Shown: piece after piece, positions 1 through 14,060 of the stretch
Layout of the letters: every line of letters starts with the position of its first letter
Position numbering within the stretch: the stretch's first letter is position 1
DNA from: Artemisia argyi
Taxonomy: Eukaryota > Streptophyta > Magnoliopsida > Asterales > Asteraceae
Assembly (NCBI GenBank): GCA_030686995.1
Contig: CM060685.1
Span: 124,955,823-125,019,822, forward strand
Length of the DNA stretch: 64,000 nt
Direction of reading: 5' to 3'
Program-made: the position numbers and the translations under genes
Notes under the pieces: model-generated
The model's database searches: none
What the model saw: only the letters and a program-made list of their open reading frames with translations
Told to the model about the DNA's origin: nothing

Positions 1-180
1 GGTTGTTAAGCAATAAGCAATAAGAAAGGCATTGTCCTAAGTGTTGTCTTTAGTGCAGTAGGGATGATATCAGTGTTGGTAGTGGAATTAAGAGAGTGGA
101 AATCAAATGTGATTCAAGTGACGGTGGTAATTATTAAGGAGAACAAACCACCTTAGGAATTACTCGTATTAATAAGGAGA

Positions 181-340
181 AGCTCTGCTGCTGTTGCTCT
201 TCCAGAGGCTGCTGAACCGTGGTATGGATAGACTATTTAAAGCTACGAAGCTGTGTGCAATGCATGCTAAAACAGATACGATCATGCCTAAGGATATCCA
301 GCTTGATCGTATTCGTAGGATTCATGGTGAGAGGGCTCAG
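181..340 (+). pseudogene. Histone H3 C-terminal fragment (pseudogene)
   Basis: Translation in pieces recovers the end of histone H3. It begins near the conserved AVALxEAAE stretch and continues with LCAx[12 protein letters not shown] and RRIHGERA. The middle part (the [10 protein letters not shown] equivalent) is out of frame and carries stops at about 225-250. No N-terminal half is present upstream. It is a decayed relative of the longer H3 pseudogene at 1672. Histone H3 identity is secure from the conserved C-terminal residues; loss of function is evident from the missing half and broken frame. Confidence 0.8.
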
Positions 341-411
341 GCTATGATATGTATTCTGTAAAGTTAGCATGCATCTGATGCTGTTTTGTTATGTCCGTAT
401 TAGATTATAAT

Positions 412-598
412 CAGGGGCGGAGATAGGGGAGGGGCACAAGGGGCATGTGCCCCCCCTGCGAAAAAAATTGTAGAGTAAAATTTCGAAAATATCAGACTTT
501 TTTTGTAATTTGCCCCCCTTAAGAACCAATTTGTAGTGTAGTTTCTAAAAATTATCAAAGTGTGCCCCCTCGAACAAAAATTTCTGGCTCCGCCCCTG
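412..598. mobile_element. hAT-type MITE, 187 bp
   Basis: The ends are inverted repeats: CAGGGGCGGAG at the left and CTCCGCCCCTG at the right. The element is flanked by a perfect 8-bp duplication ATTATAAT (404-411 and 599-606). An 8-bp target duplication with CA...TG termini is the signature of the hAT superfamily. There is no coding capacity. Confidence 0.9.
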
Positions 599-1604
599 AT
601 TATAATGGAATGAAAACTTTAGATTTAGTGCTGATAGTTCTTCAATTTCTTAAGTTGACTTATATACAGGTTTGGTGTTAGTTAGATGTGTATACATGTG
701 TGTGTATATAGTGGTTTTGTGCATTTTTTAGAACTGTTTAGTGATTTGAACTATTGTTTCTATCAGTGCTCGGAGGAGTTTTGTCATGGTGTATAGTATT
801 AGAAACTGTGTTGTATAGGAATCGGCATTGGAGTACTAACATACCTATAGCAGATTAAGGTGAAAGAGTACTAATTAAGTATGATTGAAATGAGGCAGTT
901 TCAATTATAAATAGAGACAATGAACCACCGTGGGAGAAGGTGGATGATGTTAGCTAAAGAGAAAATGAAAGGAGTCGCTTAAAAGTGAGCATAGATAAGA
1001 TCAAAGCTGCTGATGTTCTAGCCAAACAAGGCATGGAGATCAAACCTAGATTATTGCGTCACATGAACTAAGGATGTTTGAAAATAGTATTATGTAGTCA
1101 GTTTTAAATTCAGCCCAAATTCACTACTTATTAGTATTATACATGCATTGGTGTGCTACTTTGGCCTTGGAATGATGAAAGTGTATTTCCGTAAGGGTAA
1201 AAAAACTAGCCAGGTTGAGAATCATGGGTTAGTAGAAGTACCACTCAGTTTGGCTGGTGTAATTGCATTTTTGGAAAGTAGTTGAATCTTGAATCGGTAT
1301 TGTAGTGCAGATGTTCAGATGAGACTGAAATGCTATTGAAGGCAGGGCAACCTTCATGAACAGATCGAGCCAGGAGGTCCTAATCTGGATGTGTCGACAC
1401 TCGACACTTTAACAGTGTTGGTAACTCATGGGTTAGGACAAAATAATCATGTTTGAAGGCTTGAAGCTGCTGATGCAGTTAGGTACTTTGGTATTTGGGG
1501 ATAGCTATTTGGAGGTCCTAATCTAAACAGAGGTGTTGATATGTGTGTTTGTTGCCGAAGTAATGGAGATACATTTTACCGCCAAATTTACCCCCAAAGT
1601 CCCC

Positions 1605-1613
1605 TTTATATAA
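1605..1613 (+). promoter_or_regulatory. TATA box of the H3 pseudogene
   Basis: TTTATATAAA lies 60-70 bases upstream of the ATG at 1672 and is followed by an A/C-rich leader. Position and sequence fit a plant core promoter, so the locus may still be transcribed. Confidence 0.5.
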
Positions 1614-1671
1614 ACCCAAACAATCAAATAAAAAACACACACGCTAAAATAACACACACACTTTCAATCAA

Positions 1672-2085
<414 letters not shown>

Positions 2086-2744
2086 AGTTATATGATTTGT
2101 AATGGTAGTGTTTGGATGAAAAAATTGATGTTATGTTATGATATTTTTATATTGAATGAAAAATTTGAGTTTATTGATATGTTTATCAGATTGAATAAAC
2201 TTGTTAATGATGTTTCTTATATTGTGGCTTATTTAATCTTGCATTTTTCTACTGTTTGGTGTTAGTCAGATGAATAATTATGTATGTTAACGTTGATTTT
2301 TCTTACATGGCATTGTCTAGAACAATCTAAGTAATAATGTCGTGGTGCTAAGTTCATAAGGTTTATTTAGATGGTCTTGTTGTATATTGTTCGTAAGGTA
2401 TTTTTTGATAGTGGTGTTGTATAATGTTACTGATATTTTTATGCTTATAAATTGTGTATATTTCATTCATAAGAAAGCATGTGCCTCTCATGCTTGACTT
2501 GACTCGCTCATTGTTCATAGTTGTAATCAGTTGCGGCAATGCAATAGTTATATCTCTGAGTCAACTGGACCAAAAAAGGAAGTAGGATTTGGTGATTGGT
2601 GCAGAAGTGTTTGGTCTAATGGTATCTGGTTTAAGTTACACATTGCAATGTGTAAAGCCGATAGATTGGGAAGGGCGTGTGGTGTGTTAGACAACAAGAA
2701 ACTGAAGAAGCTAGGCATAATCTTAACTCTTAATTGTAATCTCT

Positions 2745-3850
2745 AGTGCAGTAGGCATAATATCAGTGATGGTAGTGGATTTAAGAGAGTGGTCAGCAAG
2801 TGTGATCTAAGTAAGGGTGGTAACTAAGAAGAAGGATAACATAGATCTAAGTAAGTAGGCATAATAACGAAATTGGTGGATTATGTTGGTCTATAGAAAA
2901 GTAAAAGAAGTCCCATTTTTAGAAGTCAGCAAAGAGGAGCTCAAAGCTGCTGATGTTCTTGCCAAACAAGACATATTGAGGAAGCACGCGACTTATTATA
3001 GCATCACACCTAAGAATGTTCCAAATACACATAGAATGATGGATCCAAATGGTCATGGAAAGGCAGGGCAAACAACATAAAAGAGATTTGGGAAGTGAAA
3101 TAAATGGAGTCATATTGAGCGTTAATTTCAGTTCAACGTTTTCATCATCTAACAGTATCAAGCTATTATTTGTGAGTTGCTACTCTTCGTCCTTGGAACT
3201 ATGAAAACGTATTTTCGTAAGGACCAAAAACCAGCAAGGTTGTGAATCATGGTTTGAGAAACTACCACTGAGCTAGACTGGTGTAAATGCACTTACGGGA
3301 AGAATTGAGTTTTGAATCGGTACTGTATTGCAGAGGTTCAGATGAGACTGAAATGCCATTGAAGGCAGAACAACCTTCATGAAAAGATCGAGTCAGGAGG
3401 TCCAATATGGATATCTCCAGACTTCAACACTGGTGTTGTTTCATGGCTTAGGAGTAATTATCAAGTTTGAAGCTGCTGGAGCAGTTAGGTACTCGTCTAA
3501 ACAGAGGTGTTGATATGTGTGTTTACTGCAGAAGTAATGGAGATATGTGTTGATTGTTGTGCTCTTTAGTGGGAACAAGGTAGCAAAATCTAAAACAAGA
3601 AAATTCCGAACTATGATGCAGGGTTGCACGAACGCAGAACAAAAAACATAGACCAGATTTGGGAAGTGAGCCAAACACTCAGGTTGAGCTTTTGTGTCAG
3701 CCAAAACTTTGTATTTATTGAGCTATTTATGTGTAATCATGCTACTTTGGCTTTAAAATGATGAAATGTTTATTTTTGTAAGGGTCAAAAGCAGCAGGTT
3801 CCACTGATTAGGCCCTGGTGTGATTCTGTTGTAGGAAGAAGTTAAATCTT
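2745..3850. repeat. Duplicated segment, copies B and C
   Basis: 2745-3545 repeats copy A (53-1565) in the same order but without the H3-like core. A further partial copy follows at about 3590-3850: the motif GATGAAA...TTTT.GTAAGG.(T/C)CAAAA seen at 1170-1200 recurs at 3195-3225 and again at 3755-3790. A 65-codon open stretch at 2883-3080 has no recognisable relatives and I do not call it a gene. Confidence 0.6.
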
Positions 3851-4704
3851 ATTGTAATGGTAGTTGTGCGGACTGTGGAGTGTCAACCTAGACCAACAGG
3901 TCGAGCTACGAGCTCATAATCTGTATGTCTCAAGACTTTTATGCTCCGTCACATTAGAGTGCTTAGCTATTTTGCTAGTTAGCTGTATGACATTAGCTAC
4001 AACTTGGGTCACATATATGGCAAGAGAGTCTACTATGATAAAGAATTTTAACAAGCTGGCTGTTAACGTGTATAACCGAGGTTGACATAGACCAAAACTG
4101 GTTGTAACCTATAAGAACTACCAACAGTTGTTTGCAGTTATTGTATAATGGCGCGTCAACTTGTGATTGCATGCCTGTGCATAAGATAATCCAAGTAGAG
4201 GGTGATTAGATCATTAGAAGTTTGATCATCTATACACACGGCTTCAATTGAACAACGATGTATTTCCGTATTTAAACAGAAAAAAATGAACATCTTTCAA
4301 TAATACATGGACACAAAACTCGTTAAGTACAAAAACCTAATTTTAAATCATTTTTTATATTAACATAATCCTGTCTTTATAAAAAATTTAACTGTTAGGT
4401 GTAGTTAATGTGTTATTATTAATTAAAGCAATCCGACACTTTACTAGCCTAACAACATGTATCATACCATGCTTAACATTATAACACTAGCCAACATCTT
4501 CCTTCTAACTTTTTCTCTTCAAGTAGGCATCTTTTACTACTATATTATAAGCAAAATATAAAATCTCAAAAAAAGATACAATAAAAATAAGATTAAATAA
4601 AGAACTAAAATGGGCTTAAATGAGGTAGTGGGCTGGGCCAATTAAATCGAAGTTGTAACTTATACTTCCCTCCAAAGTCCAAATCACCTGATAAATAAAA
4701 AAAA
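3851..4704. other. Intergenic region upstream of the Vms1 homolog
   Basis: AT-rich, with no convincing open frame or repeat. It contains the promoter of the + strand gene starting at 4705. I cannot point to a clear TATA box; the leader just before the ATG is A-rich. Confidence 0.4.
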
Positions 4705-5919
4705 ATGGAGACCAGCTCCGGCCACCGTACCACCGTCGAACAAAACAAACCTAAAAGAAGAAATTATTCCATCTTCGAAATCCCTTCGAGCTTAACTGAA
4801 TTACTATCAGCGCCTGAGCTCACCGCCGCTACGCTGTCGGAAGAAAGTGAGGCGGCGGAGGCGGAGGAGAGTGAGTGTGATGTTAGCTGTAGTGAGAGAT
4901 GGAGTTGTAATACTTGTGAATTAAGTTTTGACTGTCTTAATGATCAACGCTCTCACTTCAAGTCCGATTTTCATCGCTTTAATGTAATTGCACCTTAATT
5001 CTGCATTTCTTAGTTATACATTTGTTGCCTTATGAATTTATTAGAACGGTACCTGCGCAATGCGATGGCGGGTACCGTGTGATTATATTTTGCATTATTT
5101 GGTTAAACGTTTAGTTGTCTTCATGTTTTATAAGTAGAGATAATAACCGACCGCTTCCTAACAAACTTCCTAACAAACTTTCTAACCAACTTGCTTCCTA
5201 ACAAATTAATTTTGAAATCTTTCCGTAATAAGCAAAAAAAAAATTCTGAATTTTAAGCCTTTCTAATTAAATGCATTATATAGTAGTATAGATATATTCT
5301 GACTACTTGAATTCGAGCACGTGTATTTGCACATGTGATTCATTTAACTTAGCAATTAATAGGGGTCACCACATTTTTATTAGTTTTGCCTATAAATACG
5401 TATAATATTAAACGTATATGAGTCATATAATTCAAGTTTATATGCCATTTCTCTTTAGTTTACAAGTGTAATAAGGTCTCTTTGTTGTTATTGCATAGGG
5501 CCACCAGACGGCACTTAGATTACAAAAATGAATAATTAACCAACAAAAAGAGGATAGTGTAGATATTTAGGGTGAGTTTAGCTGGAGGAAACACTTCTAG
5601 GTTTTCCATCTCTAATTTTGTAGTAGTGATTTGGAGGCAGTTTTATCTAGGAAACACGTTTAGATTATATAGTCACATGGAACGAGGATCGGGATCGCGG
5701 TTCGCTAGGTGCCTAAAATTCTGTTCGATGGGGGGTAGGTTCATTCGGGATCGCTCCGGTACGATGTACCTAATACTTAACATGTTCCTAAGGATTATAA
5801 AAAAAGTCCTAACATCCAAAATTAAAAAAATAGTTTGATACTTTTGAATTTTTCGTAAGTCATAACCATCACTCAATTACATACTAAAGTTTCTGTATCA
5901 AAGTTAAAAAATAATAAGA

Positions 5920-5960
<41 letters not shown>

Positions 5961-8900
5961 AATTTCATGATTGAGAAGGTTTGACATTCGGATCGTTAAT
6001 TTCCCCGTTCCCGACTGAATCGTACCCAAATTGGGAACACGCGAACTGGATCGCAATTCGCGGCCTTTCTAGCGAATTATGTTACTAACTTTAGATTAAG
6101 CGTTTTGTATTTTGATGAAGGAAAGTGGGCGTTTGGGGTTACAAAGGAACAAAGAAACCATGAAAAATGTGTTCTGTAATCTTCTTTGATAAGTAGGGAA
6201 ATAGAAATTATCAGTTTTGTTGAGAAAGTTTTGGAAAACAACCAATTTGAACACGATTTCCGCTTTCCTTGTTTTGTATAAAACTTATTGTGGAAAACAC
6301 GCGTGTTTTCCTCCAACTAAACGCACCCTTAATTTTTATCTCTATCTCCATTTCGGGTCTCACAGACACCGTGCGCTACTTTAATACTGTTACGTCATAC
6401 ATGCTTTCGGTTTTAAACTTGGTGAGATCATTGGACCTGCATTGAGTCTCTTTCTCGGTTGGTCCACTTCTTACTTCTTAGGCTGCTATAAGTAGAATGG
6501 AGGAAGGTTGGACCCTACATTGATCTATACATGCAGTCTTTCAGAAAACTACACCTTCATATAGAACACGTTTTTTCTAACCATGTTACTTCTGGTTTAA
6601 AGCATTTCACATTTTGATGTTAAGTGTTAGAACTTAGAAGGTGCCATGGAAGAAATGTTCAAATGAATCCCTTTAATTAATAAACATCAATCTTTCATAA
6701 ATTTATAGCTTTTGCTAATTAATTTCACTAAACACTGGGAGTTCTGGATAGTGACCATAGTTTGTTCAATCTTGTTAAAATGTTGTCGGAATACAAAGGG
6801 TGGAAATTAAATTGGTCTTTAGTTCAGAAACTATCGTAAGCGACCACGGTTGGCATTTTGGTAGTTGAGTGACTCGTAACTGTAATAATTTTAGGCATTT
6901 AGCTGAAGTTCCTCCTTTTGCGTTTCATGTCTTACATACTTTTTCCATTCATCGTGTTTTTACCGATCAGCGTATTATCTCCAGATAAAGCTAAGCATTG
7001 CTGGAAAGGATACTATCAAGGAGGACGAGTTTGATGAATGGACTTCCGATTCTTTATTTAAAGATTATGATGATATATCAAGCATATCAGGTTCTGAAGA
7101 TGAAGAAGACAAAGATCTTGGCACCCACAATGATTTAAATACGAGAGTGTTAGGAATTACCAAACAGAAATTCTTTATACGTTTACCAAATGGAGAAACA
7201 ATTTCATTCTGGAAGTGTTTGCTTCTAGGAGACTCTGAGAAAATTCTCTATGAAGATGATGTATCGGGATCCATGACATATGATGATACGTCATATGTAA
7301 CAGTGAGGGAAGTGACTGAGAAACTACTTAACGTAATCCATGAACCTAGAGACAACACTTGTTTGAGAGTTATGTTGCTTGTCAGTGGTGGTCATTTTGC
7401 TGGTTGTGTCTTTGATGGAAACAACGTTGTCGCCCAGAAAACCTTCCACAGGTTCTCCGTTTGCTTATTCTTTGTTTTCAAGTGCACCTGTAATCGTTTT
7501 TCAAGAAAATGTTTGTAAACTTGGAATTGATCTCTTCTTGCAACAAACTAGTAGAGTAGTAGATACAGTACTTGTTTACTTTCATAATGTAAATTTAAGT
7601 TCATGTGAGCTTACAGTATCCTCAGTTTTGTAACCAGTATAAGTGCTGAAAAGAGAGAGAGGGAGGGGGTAGATTTGGTCAAAACGGGCTTAAGTTGAAA
7701 TGGGTCAATTTTAGTATGTGTCGAAATGGACCGGGTCACGTCAGGTTGTTGAACCAATTCACCTCAACGTTTTCTTTATTTAAACCGTTTGAGATAAAAA
7801 CAGAAGCCAAATTGACCCATCAATTAGTAAATATGTCAGAATTTCTATTTCTTATCCACCACTATAATCATAGATGTTGGAAGGAATTTATAATTGAGAG
7901 AACCAATGATATTTTCATGCTCCATGATAGATGCAAACAAGTCCTACATTGTAAGACTTACAGTTGGGTTGATAGTCTGTCTGAACATGATGAATAATGT
8001 TGTCTGAACTTGAATTTATTTGTTACATTACTTTATTTCCCCGCTGCTTATAAAACTCCATATGATCAGTTGCCCAAAATGCTAAAAGCTACCTTTTGTA
8101 TCTAGATATGTGGTAAGGGCAAAGGCTGGTCAAAAGCAATCATCAGAAGATGCTGGTGGCAAAATTGCACATTCTGCAGGAGCTTCAATTCGTCGACACA
8201 ATGAACTTGCCTTAAAGAAGGTATCATTTGAAAATTAAAATATATTCCTCTATTATTTCAAACAAGGAAAGTTGTTTGTTTGACCTTTATAGTCAAAGTA
8301 AGAAAAGTAAAAGAACACACTGTTTATCACAAATTTGGATTTGTATATTTGCGTAATCCATTTCCGTTCTGGTCCTTTAAGTGGTTATTTTCTTGGTAAT
8401 GTGTCGCTGGTGTCATAAATATATAATGACATTACATTCGGTCAAACCTATATTACTTGCATATTCTTGTTTCTGTTTGCTCTAAATTTTTGACTAATTG
8501 CAATCAGGAAATTCGAGAGCTACTCGCTGCATGGAAGCCTTATTTCGATGCTTCTAATTGTATTTTAATCCATGCTGCTTCACACAACCGGCAACTGCTA
8601 TTTGATGGTGAAAATCCATACTTCAGTTGTCCCAAAAACGTTATCAGACACATCCCATTGACTGTTCGGAGACCAACATTAAAAGAAGTACAACGATTAT
8701 ACAAAATATTGACACAAATCTCCCTTGAGCCAGATGAAGAAATAGTGCCTATCATTAAAGAATATTCAGAAAGTACGATTGCCAAAGAAAACCCGAGGAA
8801 TAATCTGGAAAGTGGGAATATTTGTGAAGATAGTTTTGTTAAAAAGCTCGAAATAGCTCATAAGACGTTACCTCTGCATGAAGCAGCAAGAGCTGGAAAT

Positions 8901-11900
8901 GCAGAGCAAGTTCTGGAACTACTTGAACAAGGTTTTGATCCTTGTGTTATAGATGAAAGGGGACGGACGCCTTATAGGCTTGCAGCTGAAAAGGAAGTTA
9001 GGAATACATTTAGACGTTTTATGGCATTAAACCCTGATAAATGGGATTGGCAAACTGCCAAAGTGCCCAGTCCATTGACAAAAGAAATGGAGGAATCTCA
9101 GAATGCTAAGCAGGTAACTGATGCGACGAGATGTGTGATTTTTTTGCTTCTTAAGCAATTATTGTTTATATATAGGGTGATAAAATTGGCAGTCGGGTAG
9201 GCATATAAGGGGTTCATGTCAAAACGGTGAAAAACACTTTGTCCATTTCTAAGTTCTTTGTATTATTATGATTCAAAAAGTTATATCATTACATTAATGA
9301 TCCAAAAGCATAAAGTTTTTATGTGAATGCATTAAAAGTATAGTTTGGACAACTTTCGGCCTGTTTGACCACATTTCTATGAGCCGTTTGACTTGAAAAA
9401 AATTCCAAATCAACCCATTCATATGTAAATGGGTCGAAATGGCCAACTCCTTTGGTATACATAACTTGAGTAAACTTCCTGATAACGAACCAAATATGGG
9501 GTAGGTTTTGATCAAATCAACATCCACATTGCATGTATCGTATATTTATATGCACACACTTATATACCACTTTGATTGGACATGGATGAGATTGAGATAT
9601 TATACATGATGTGCATGATCTGGATAGTATATTAATATCTGTAGGCAAATAAAGATGCTAAAAGGAAAGCAAGAGCCAAAGAGCTGAAGGCGCTACGCAA
9701 AGCGAGAGAAAAGAAGGCTCAGGTGTTAATATTGTTCCCTAATCTTAATTCTAACAATTTGATAATGAGATTTTTTTAATCAAAAAGTAATTTAAACAAA
9801 GCCTTTAGTTATTGATGCATACCAAAATGTAAGTTTGCGTCATAAGAGTTATTGACTTCTCTAATAATCATGACCTAGTATTGCCTTACAAATAAACCAG
9901 TACAGAATGACAACTGATAATGTATGGATAATCGATGTACCTCTGTATTCCTGTCTAGAGTTGGTAAAAATAGGTGGGAGGTCATAACGGGTAATCTTGA
10001 GGTACCATCCCAACAGTTTGAGTCTGGTGTGACTGAATCTCAAATACTTTATTTTGTCCAAATCTTAAGTTTTTAGATGATTAATGAAAAATATCATCAC
10101 AAAAGACATGCGCTTAATAAAGCAATTTTTGAGATTTTATGCATTTGAATACACTTTAGAGTTTAGATGACTTTTCACCCATTTGACCTGCATTCTTTTT
10201 TTATTAAGTCATATAGCTTAACCTGTTTGACCCATTAGAGATTAAAACATAAGCCAAATCAACCCATTATAAAGTAACTGAAGCGAAATTGCCACCTCTC
10301 TAGTGTCCCATAAAAATTGCAGTATATTTCTATGTTGAGCTGTTCCTTGAACATTTTACAAGTTTCTTTTATCGAAAGTTTTCAAGTAGATTTACTTTAT
10401 CACAATAGTCTACTTTTCAAAGAAGGTGTTATATTCACCTGGGTTCACTCCCGGATTTTGTTATTATGAACCGGTCTTTAGACATTTGATTGACAGTAAA
10501 ACATGTTACTTACACTAATGAAGTCAATTTTGGTTGCAGGAAAGTCACCAAATTTCCAGTACGGTTGCAGGAGTTTTGGTTTTGGCTATTGGGAGTCTGA
10601 TAGTTGTTGCGTTTAGTCAAATGAGCAGAGGTAGGTGGTGGCAATGTTTTAAAAATCGCGCCTCAGGCGCGCCTACTCCCTAAATCCCACGAGGCTCCAG
10701 CCTTTGGGATATTTGTAGATCGAGGCTCACGACATGCATGAATCCCGTAAAAATCGCAGCGCCTTGGGGATTTTTGCGCTTTAGCGCCTTGGGAATTTGT
10801 GCGCCTAGAAGAATTAACGGGGTTTTGGCCTTTTTTTCTTAATAGTAAGATACATTTTGGGCTTACATGTTATATACATTTGGCACTTTAAGTTATAAAG
10901 TATCTAATAACGCTAATATTTTAGAAAATAACTAAAACACACAATCATCAAAGAACTATGTTTTTTTGTAATCTAATGTCTAAGAATAGTAGCTTATTAA
11001 CATATACAAATGTTGTTTCTTTAGTGTTAAATGTTACCAAACAACTACAGATTTTTTGTTGTTGATAGTTGATAGTTTGATACATGGTAATTTGTTAAAT
11101 TTTATAAGTCATAAACTCATAGATTGTAATGTATATTCAGGAATTTAGGGTAGTTCATGGATTCTGATATGTTGCCTGCTTAATATTTTTGGTTTAAATG
11201 CAACATTTGTTACATGTAATAACTATTAAATGACATTATGCATTAAATATTGATATTTTTGTGTTATTTAAGCTGCATAAGTTATCACATATGTTATTAA
11301 AAAACATAAATGTATAGTGCGCCTCATATTTATAAATCCCGCGCCTTGATTTGCGCCTCGACTCAAGGCTCTTTGACCCCCTTTGCGCCTTAGTGCGCCT
11401 TGAGCCTTTCAGAACATTGGGTGGTGGTTGCTAAAAATTGTTGCGGGTTAAAACTTTTTGGCATGCCAAATGCCATAAACTGGTGACGTTTTTCCCTCAA
11501 AAATATTATAAACGAAAAACAAACAAAATCATTGGGATGTTTGGATATGATTATTGCAACTTGTAGTTGCTATAATTAGTCTTCAATGTTTGGATACTCA
11601 AATTCTGGTTCCGATTACATAATTAGTTAGGGTGTGATATAATAAGTTTTATCAACTAAACTTATCAAAATTTAAAAAAATATCGGTACTTTTTCGTTTC
11701 ATATTTAGTTATCAGAATTTGGCAAAGATTAAAACATCATATTTTTTCGATTACTATAACTTCAAACGACAAAGGATACCCAGACTGTAATTTCTATATG
11801 ATTCATTACAACTGCTTATCTAATTCTGATTATCCAATATCACATAATCACTTTCAAAGCACTATCTTAAGAACATGCTTTTCATGATTGCAGGAAGAAG

Positions 11901-11916
11901 TAAAAACATGAGATGA
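4705..11916 (+). CDS. Vms1/ANKZF1-type peptidyl-tRNA hydrolase of ribosome quality control
   Basis: Seven exons inferred from GT-AG junctions that keep phase: 4705-4983, 6985-7451, 8106-8220, 8508-9113, 9645-9722, 10540-10630 and 11894-11916, giving 552 residues. Order of parts: C2H2 zinc finger (C68, C71, H84, H90), acidic stretch, VLRF1/eRF1-like catalytic domain with GGHFAG (228-233) and KTFHR, then AKAGQKQSS, in which Q260 aligns with the essential glutamine of Vms1/ANKZF1. The conserved [21 protein letters not shown] block follows, then an ankyrin region (about 408-458) and a charged helix (490-515) where the p97/Cdc48-binding motif of the family would sit. Family role: it releases nascent chains from tRNA on stalled 60S subunits and works with Cdc48, including at mitochondria. 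Unusual: the last exons encode a hydrophobic segment (about 522-541) and a short basic tail, like a tail anchor. Introns 1 and 6 hold MITEs; introns 2, 4 and 5 hold GGGTCAA-type repeat debris. Domain identity is sure; the last exon is less so. Confidence 0.9.
5570..6328. mobile_element. Tourist-like (PIF/Harbinger) MITE in intron 1
   Basis: Left end GGGTGAGTTTAGCTGGAGGA and right end (reverse complement) GGGTGCGTTTAGTTGGAGGA are inverted repeats, flanked by TTA on both sides (5567-5569 and 6329-6331). TTA duplications with G-rich ends fit PIF/Harbinger MITEs. It includes a 38-base A tract at 5922-5959. The right arm resembles the element at 13,093-13,430. Confidence 0.8.
10642..11419. mobile_element. 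hAT-type MITE in the last intron of the Vms1 homolog
   Basis: The element starts CAATGTTTTAAAAATCGCGC and ends with the inverted counterpart (...TTTCAGAACATTG). A perfect 8-bp duplication GGTGGTGG sits at 10,634-10,641 and 11,420-11,427. Both arms are rich in GCGCCT/AGGCGC; the centre is AT-rich and non-coding. Its left end lies 11 bases after the exon 6 splice donor. Confidence 0.85.
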
Positions 11917-12506
<590 letters not shown>

Positions 12507-13092
12507 ACTTACACCAGGAAATGCTAGGGTGGGAAATACACTGAAGTTAAGAACATAGGGTACTCATGGTGTCGTCTTGCTGGTGTTGTGAGAAAATTGT
12601 TGCCACATCAGCACCTTTTTTCCATAATATCATAATTCACCATAACACCGGAAACACCCCTCCCTCCTATCGCACTAAAATCTGGTGCCATGATGCACCC
12701 TATGGCCCATATATAACCCACTACAATACAAACACAACACACACACACAAAGGAAATACGGGACCATTGGGCTGGCGGTGACAACGCTAGACCAAAAATG
12801 CGACCTCTGGTGTGGTCTTAGCACCGTCGCGTCGAATTATGGGAGAAAACATCACTCTTAGCACAGGGTACCCTGAGCTCTAAGTATTTAAGGTGACAGT
12901 TAAATTTAAGACAAAACATTTGAAAAACTGCAACAATTTTAATTTTACTTTGTAATCCATTGTTACTTTGTTGTTCGCGATTTTGAGGGTAATATGCTAG
13001 TTTACTATAGTTTAGAGTGTTGGACAGCGTTTGGCACTCAAATTTTTAGAGAAAACAACACTCAAGTTTATAAAAATTTAGGACTCTTATTA

Positions 13093-13430
13093 GGGTGTGT
13101 TTAGTTAGGGGAAGACACCCTTGTTTTCCGCAAAATGTTTTATGAAAAACAAGAAAAACAAATATCGCGTTCAAATAAGCGTTTTTCAACAAAATGTTTT
13201 GCAAAACACAAAATCCCCTATTTCCTAGCTTAACAAGGAAAATTACAAAACGAATTTGAGTTGTTTTTCTTGTTTTCCTTTGTAACCTATTATCCTCCCT
13301 CACTTTTTTCAAAATAGAAAACGGAAACATCAACTAAACGCGTTTTCTATATTTTGAAGTGTTTTGTGGAGATAAATTTCCCTTCCAAATTTTTACAAAG
13401 CAAGAGAATTTTTTCTCCAACTAAACGCAC
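13093..13430. mobile_element. Tourist-like MITE, same family as the intron 1 element
   Basis: It starts GGGTGTGTTTAGTTAGGGG after TTA (13,090-13,092) and ends ...CTCCAACTAAACGCAC, the inverted counterpart. The right border is slightly decayed, so no clean TTA follows. Interior AAAACAAG/CTTGTTTT stretches match the element at 5570-6328. Confidence 0.65.
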
Positions 13431-13522
13431 AATTGACATTTCACGCTATAATGCTGGGATAAATGTTTCCATAAAACATCTTATAGTTCTCTGTTAATTT
13501 GTTAGCTTCTTAGTTGGGTTTA

Positions 13523-13745
13523 GGGTGCGTGTGGTATCCCCTATAGGAATGAGGAATCAAAGTGGTAATGATTCTGAGTGTTTGGTTAAGATGAGGGACC
13601 CACATTATATATGAATGAAATATGAAAATTGTTCATACTCCAAAGGAGTTCAAGAGGGGAGGTATGAATCTATCATATGTGAGGGACTCATCTTATACCG
13701 AAACCGATACCGATTGTGATTCTTGACAGCATACCAAACGCACCC
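13523..13745. mobile_element. Tourist-like MITE, 223 bp
   Basis: GGGTGCGTGTGGTAT at the left and the inverted ACCAAACGCACCC at the right, flanked by TTA at 13,520-13,522 and 13,746-13,748. This is typical of PIF/Harbinger MITEs; it is non-coding and distinct from the neighbour at 13,093. Confidence 0.8.
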
Positions 13746-13908
13746 TTAATTTGTTAGCCTTTGCACAAATGCACGCCAAACTGTAGGTGGCAACTCATTT
13801 GGCATGCTAACATACCACCTTCCTTTTGTGCTAATTTGAATGCCAATCAAATAGTCGTACGTGAATGTGAGATAAAGGACAAAAAGATTAATTTTTTAAT
13901 AAGAGTTT

Positions 13909-14060
13909 GACAAAATTTCACCGTTCGTCCCTAAACTTGTCAAGATTCTCGTGTATCGTCCTTAAACTATTTTTTTTTCACTTTCGTCCCTGAACTTGTC
14001 AAACGACGGCTCGTTTGGTCCCTGGGAGCGCGTTTTGGCAGACAGACGTTATGTCCGTCC
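13909..14060 (+). repeat. Left terminal inverted repeat of the MULE
   Basis: Matches the reverse complement of 49,155-49,305 over roughly 130-150 bp, best in the first 110. It contains two internal copies of an AAACTTGTC-type unit. The inner limit is approximate. Confidence 0.88.

Larger units (their letters stand above)
53..1565. repeat. Duplicated segment, copy A (flanks the H3 pseudogene)
   Basis: Blocks of this stretch recur in the same order at 2745-3545. Clear matches are 53-135 with 2745-2825, about 1003-1030 with 2941-2970 (AAAGCTGCTGATGTTCT core), 1281-1400 with 3306-3402, and 1455-1565 with 3475-3545 (AACAGAGGTGTTGATATGTG core). The copies differ by many substitutions and small indels, so the duplication is old. 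I see no long open frame in either copy and cannot name the ancestral sequence. Confidence 0.7.

Noticed and set aside
12510..12880. Possible MITE after the TA microsatellite
   Set aside because: The ends show only a short GGGTAC match and no reliable target duplication.
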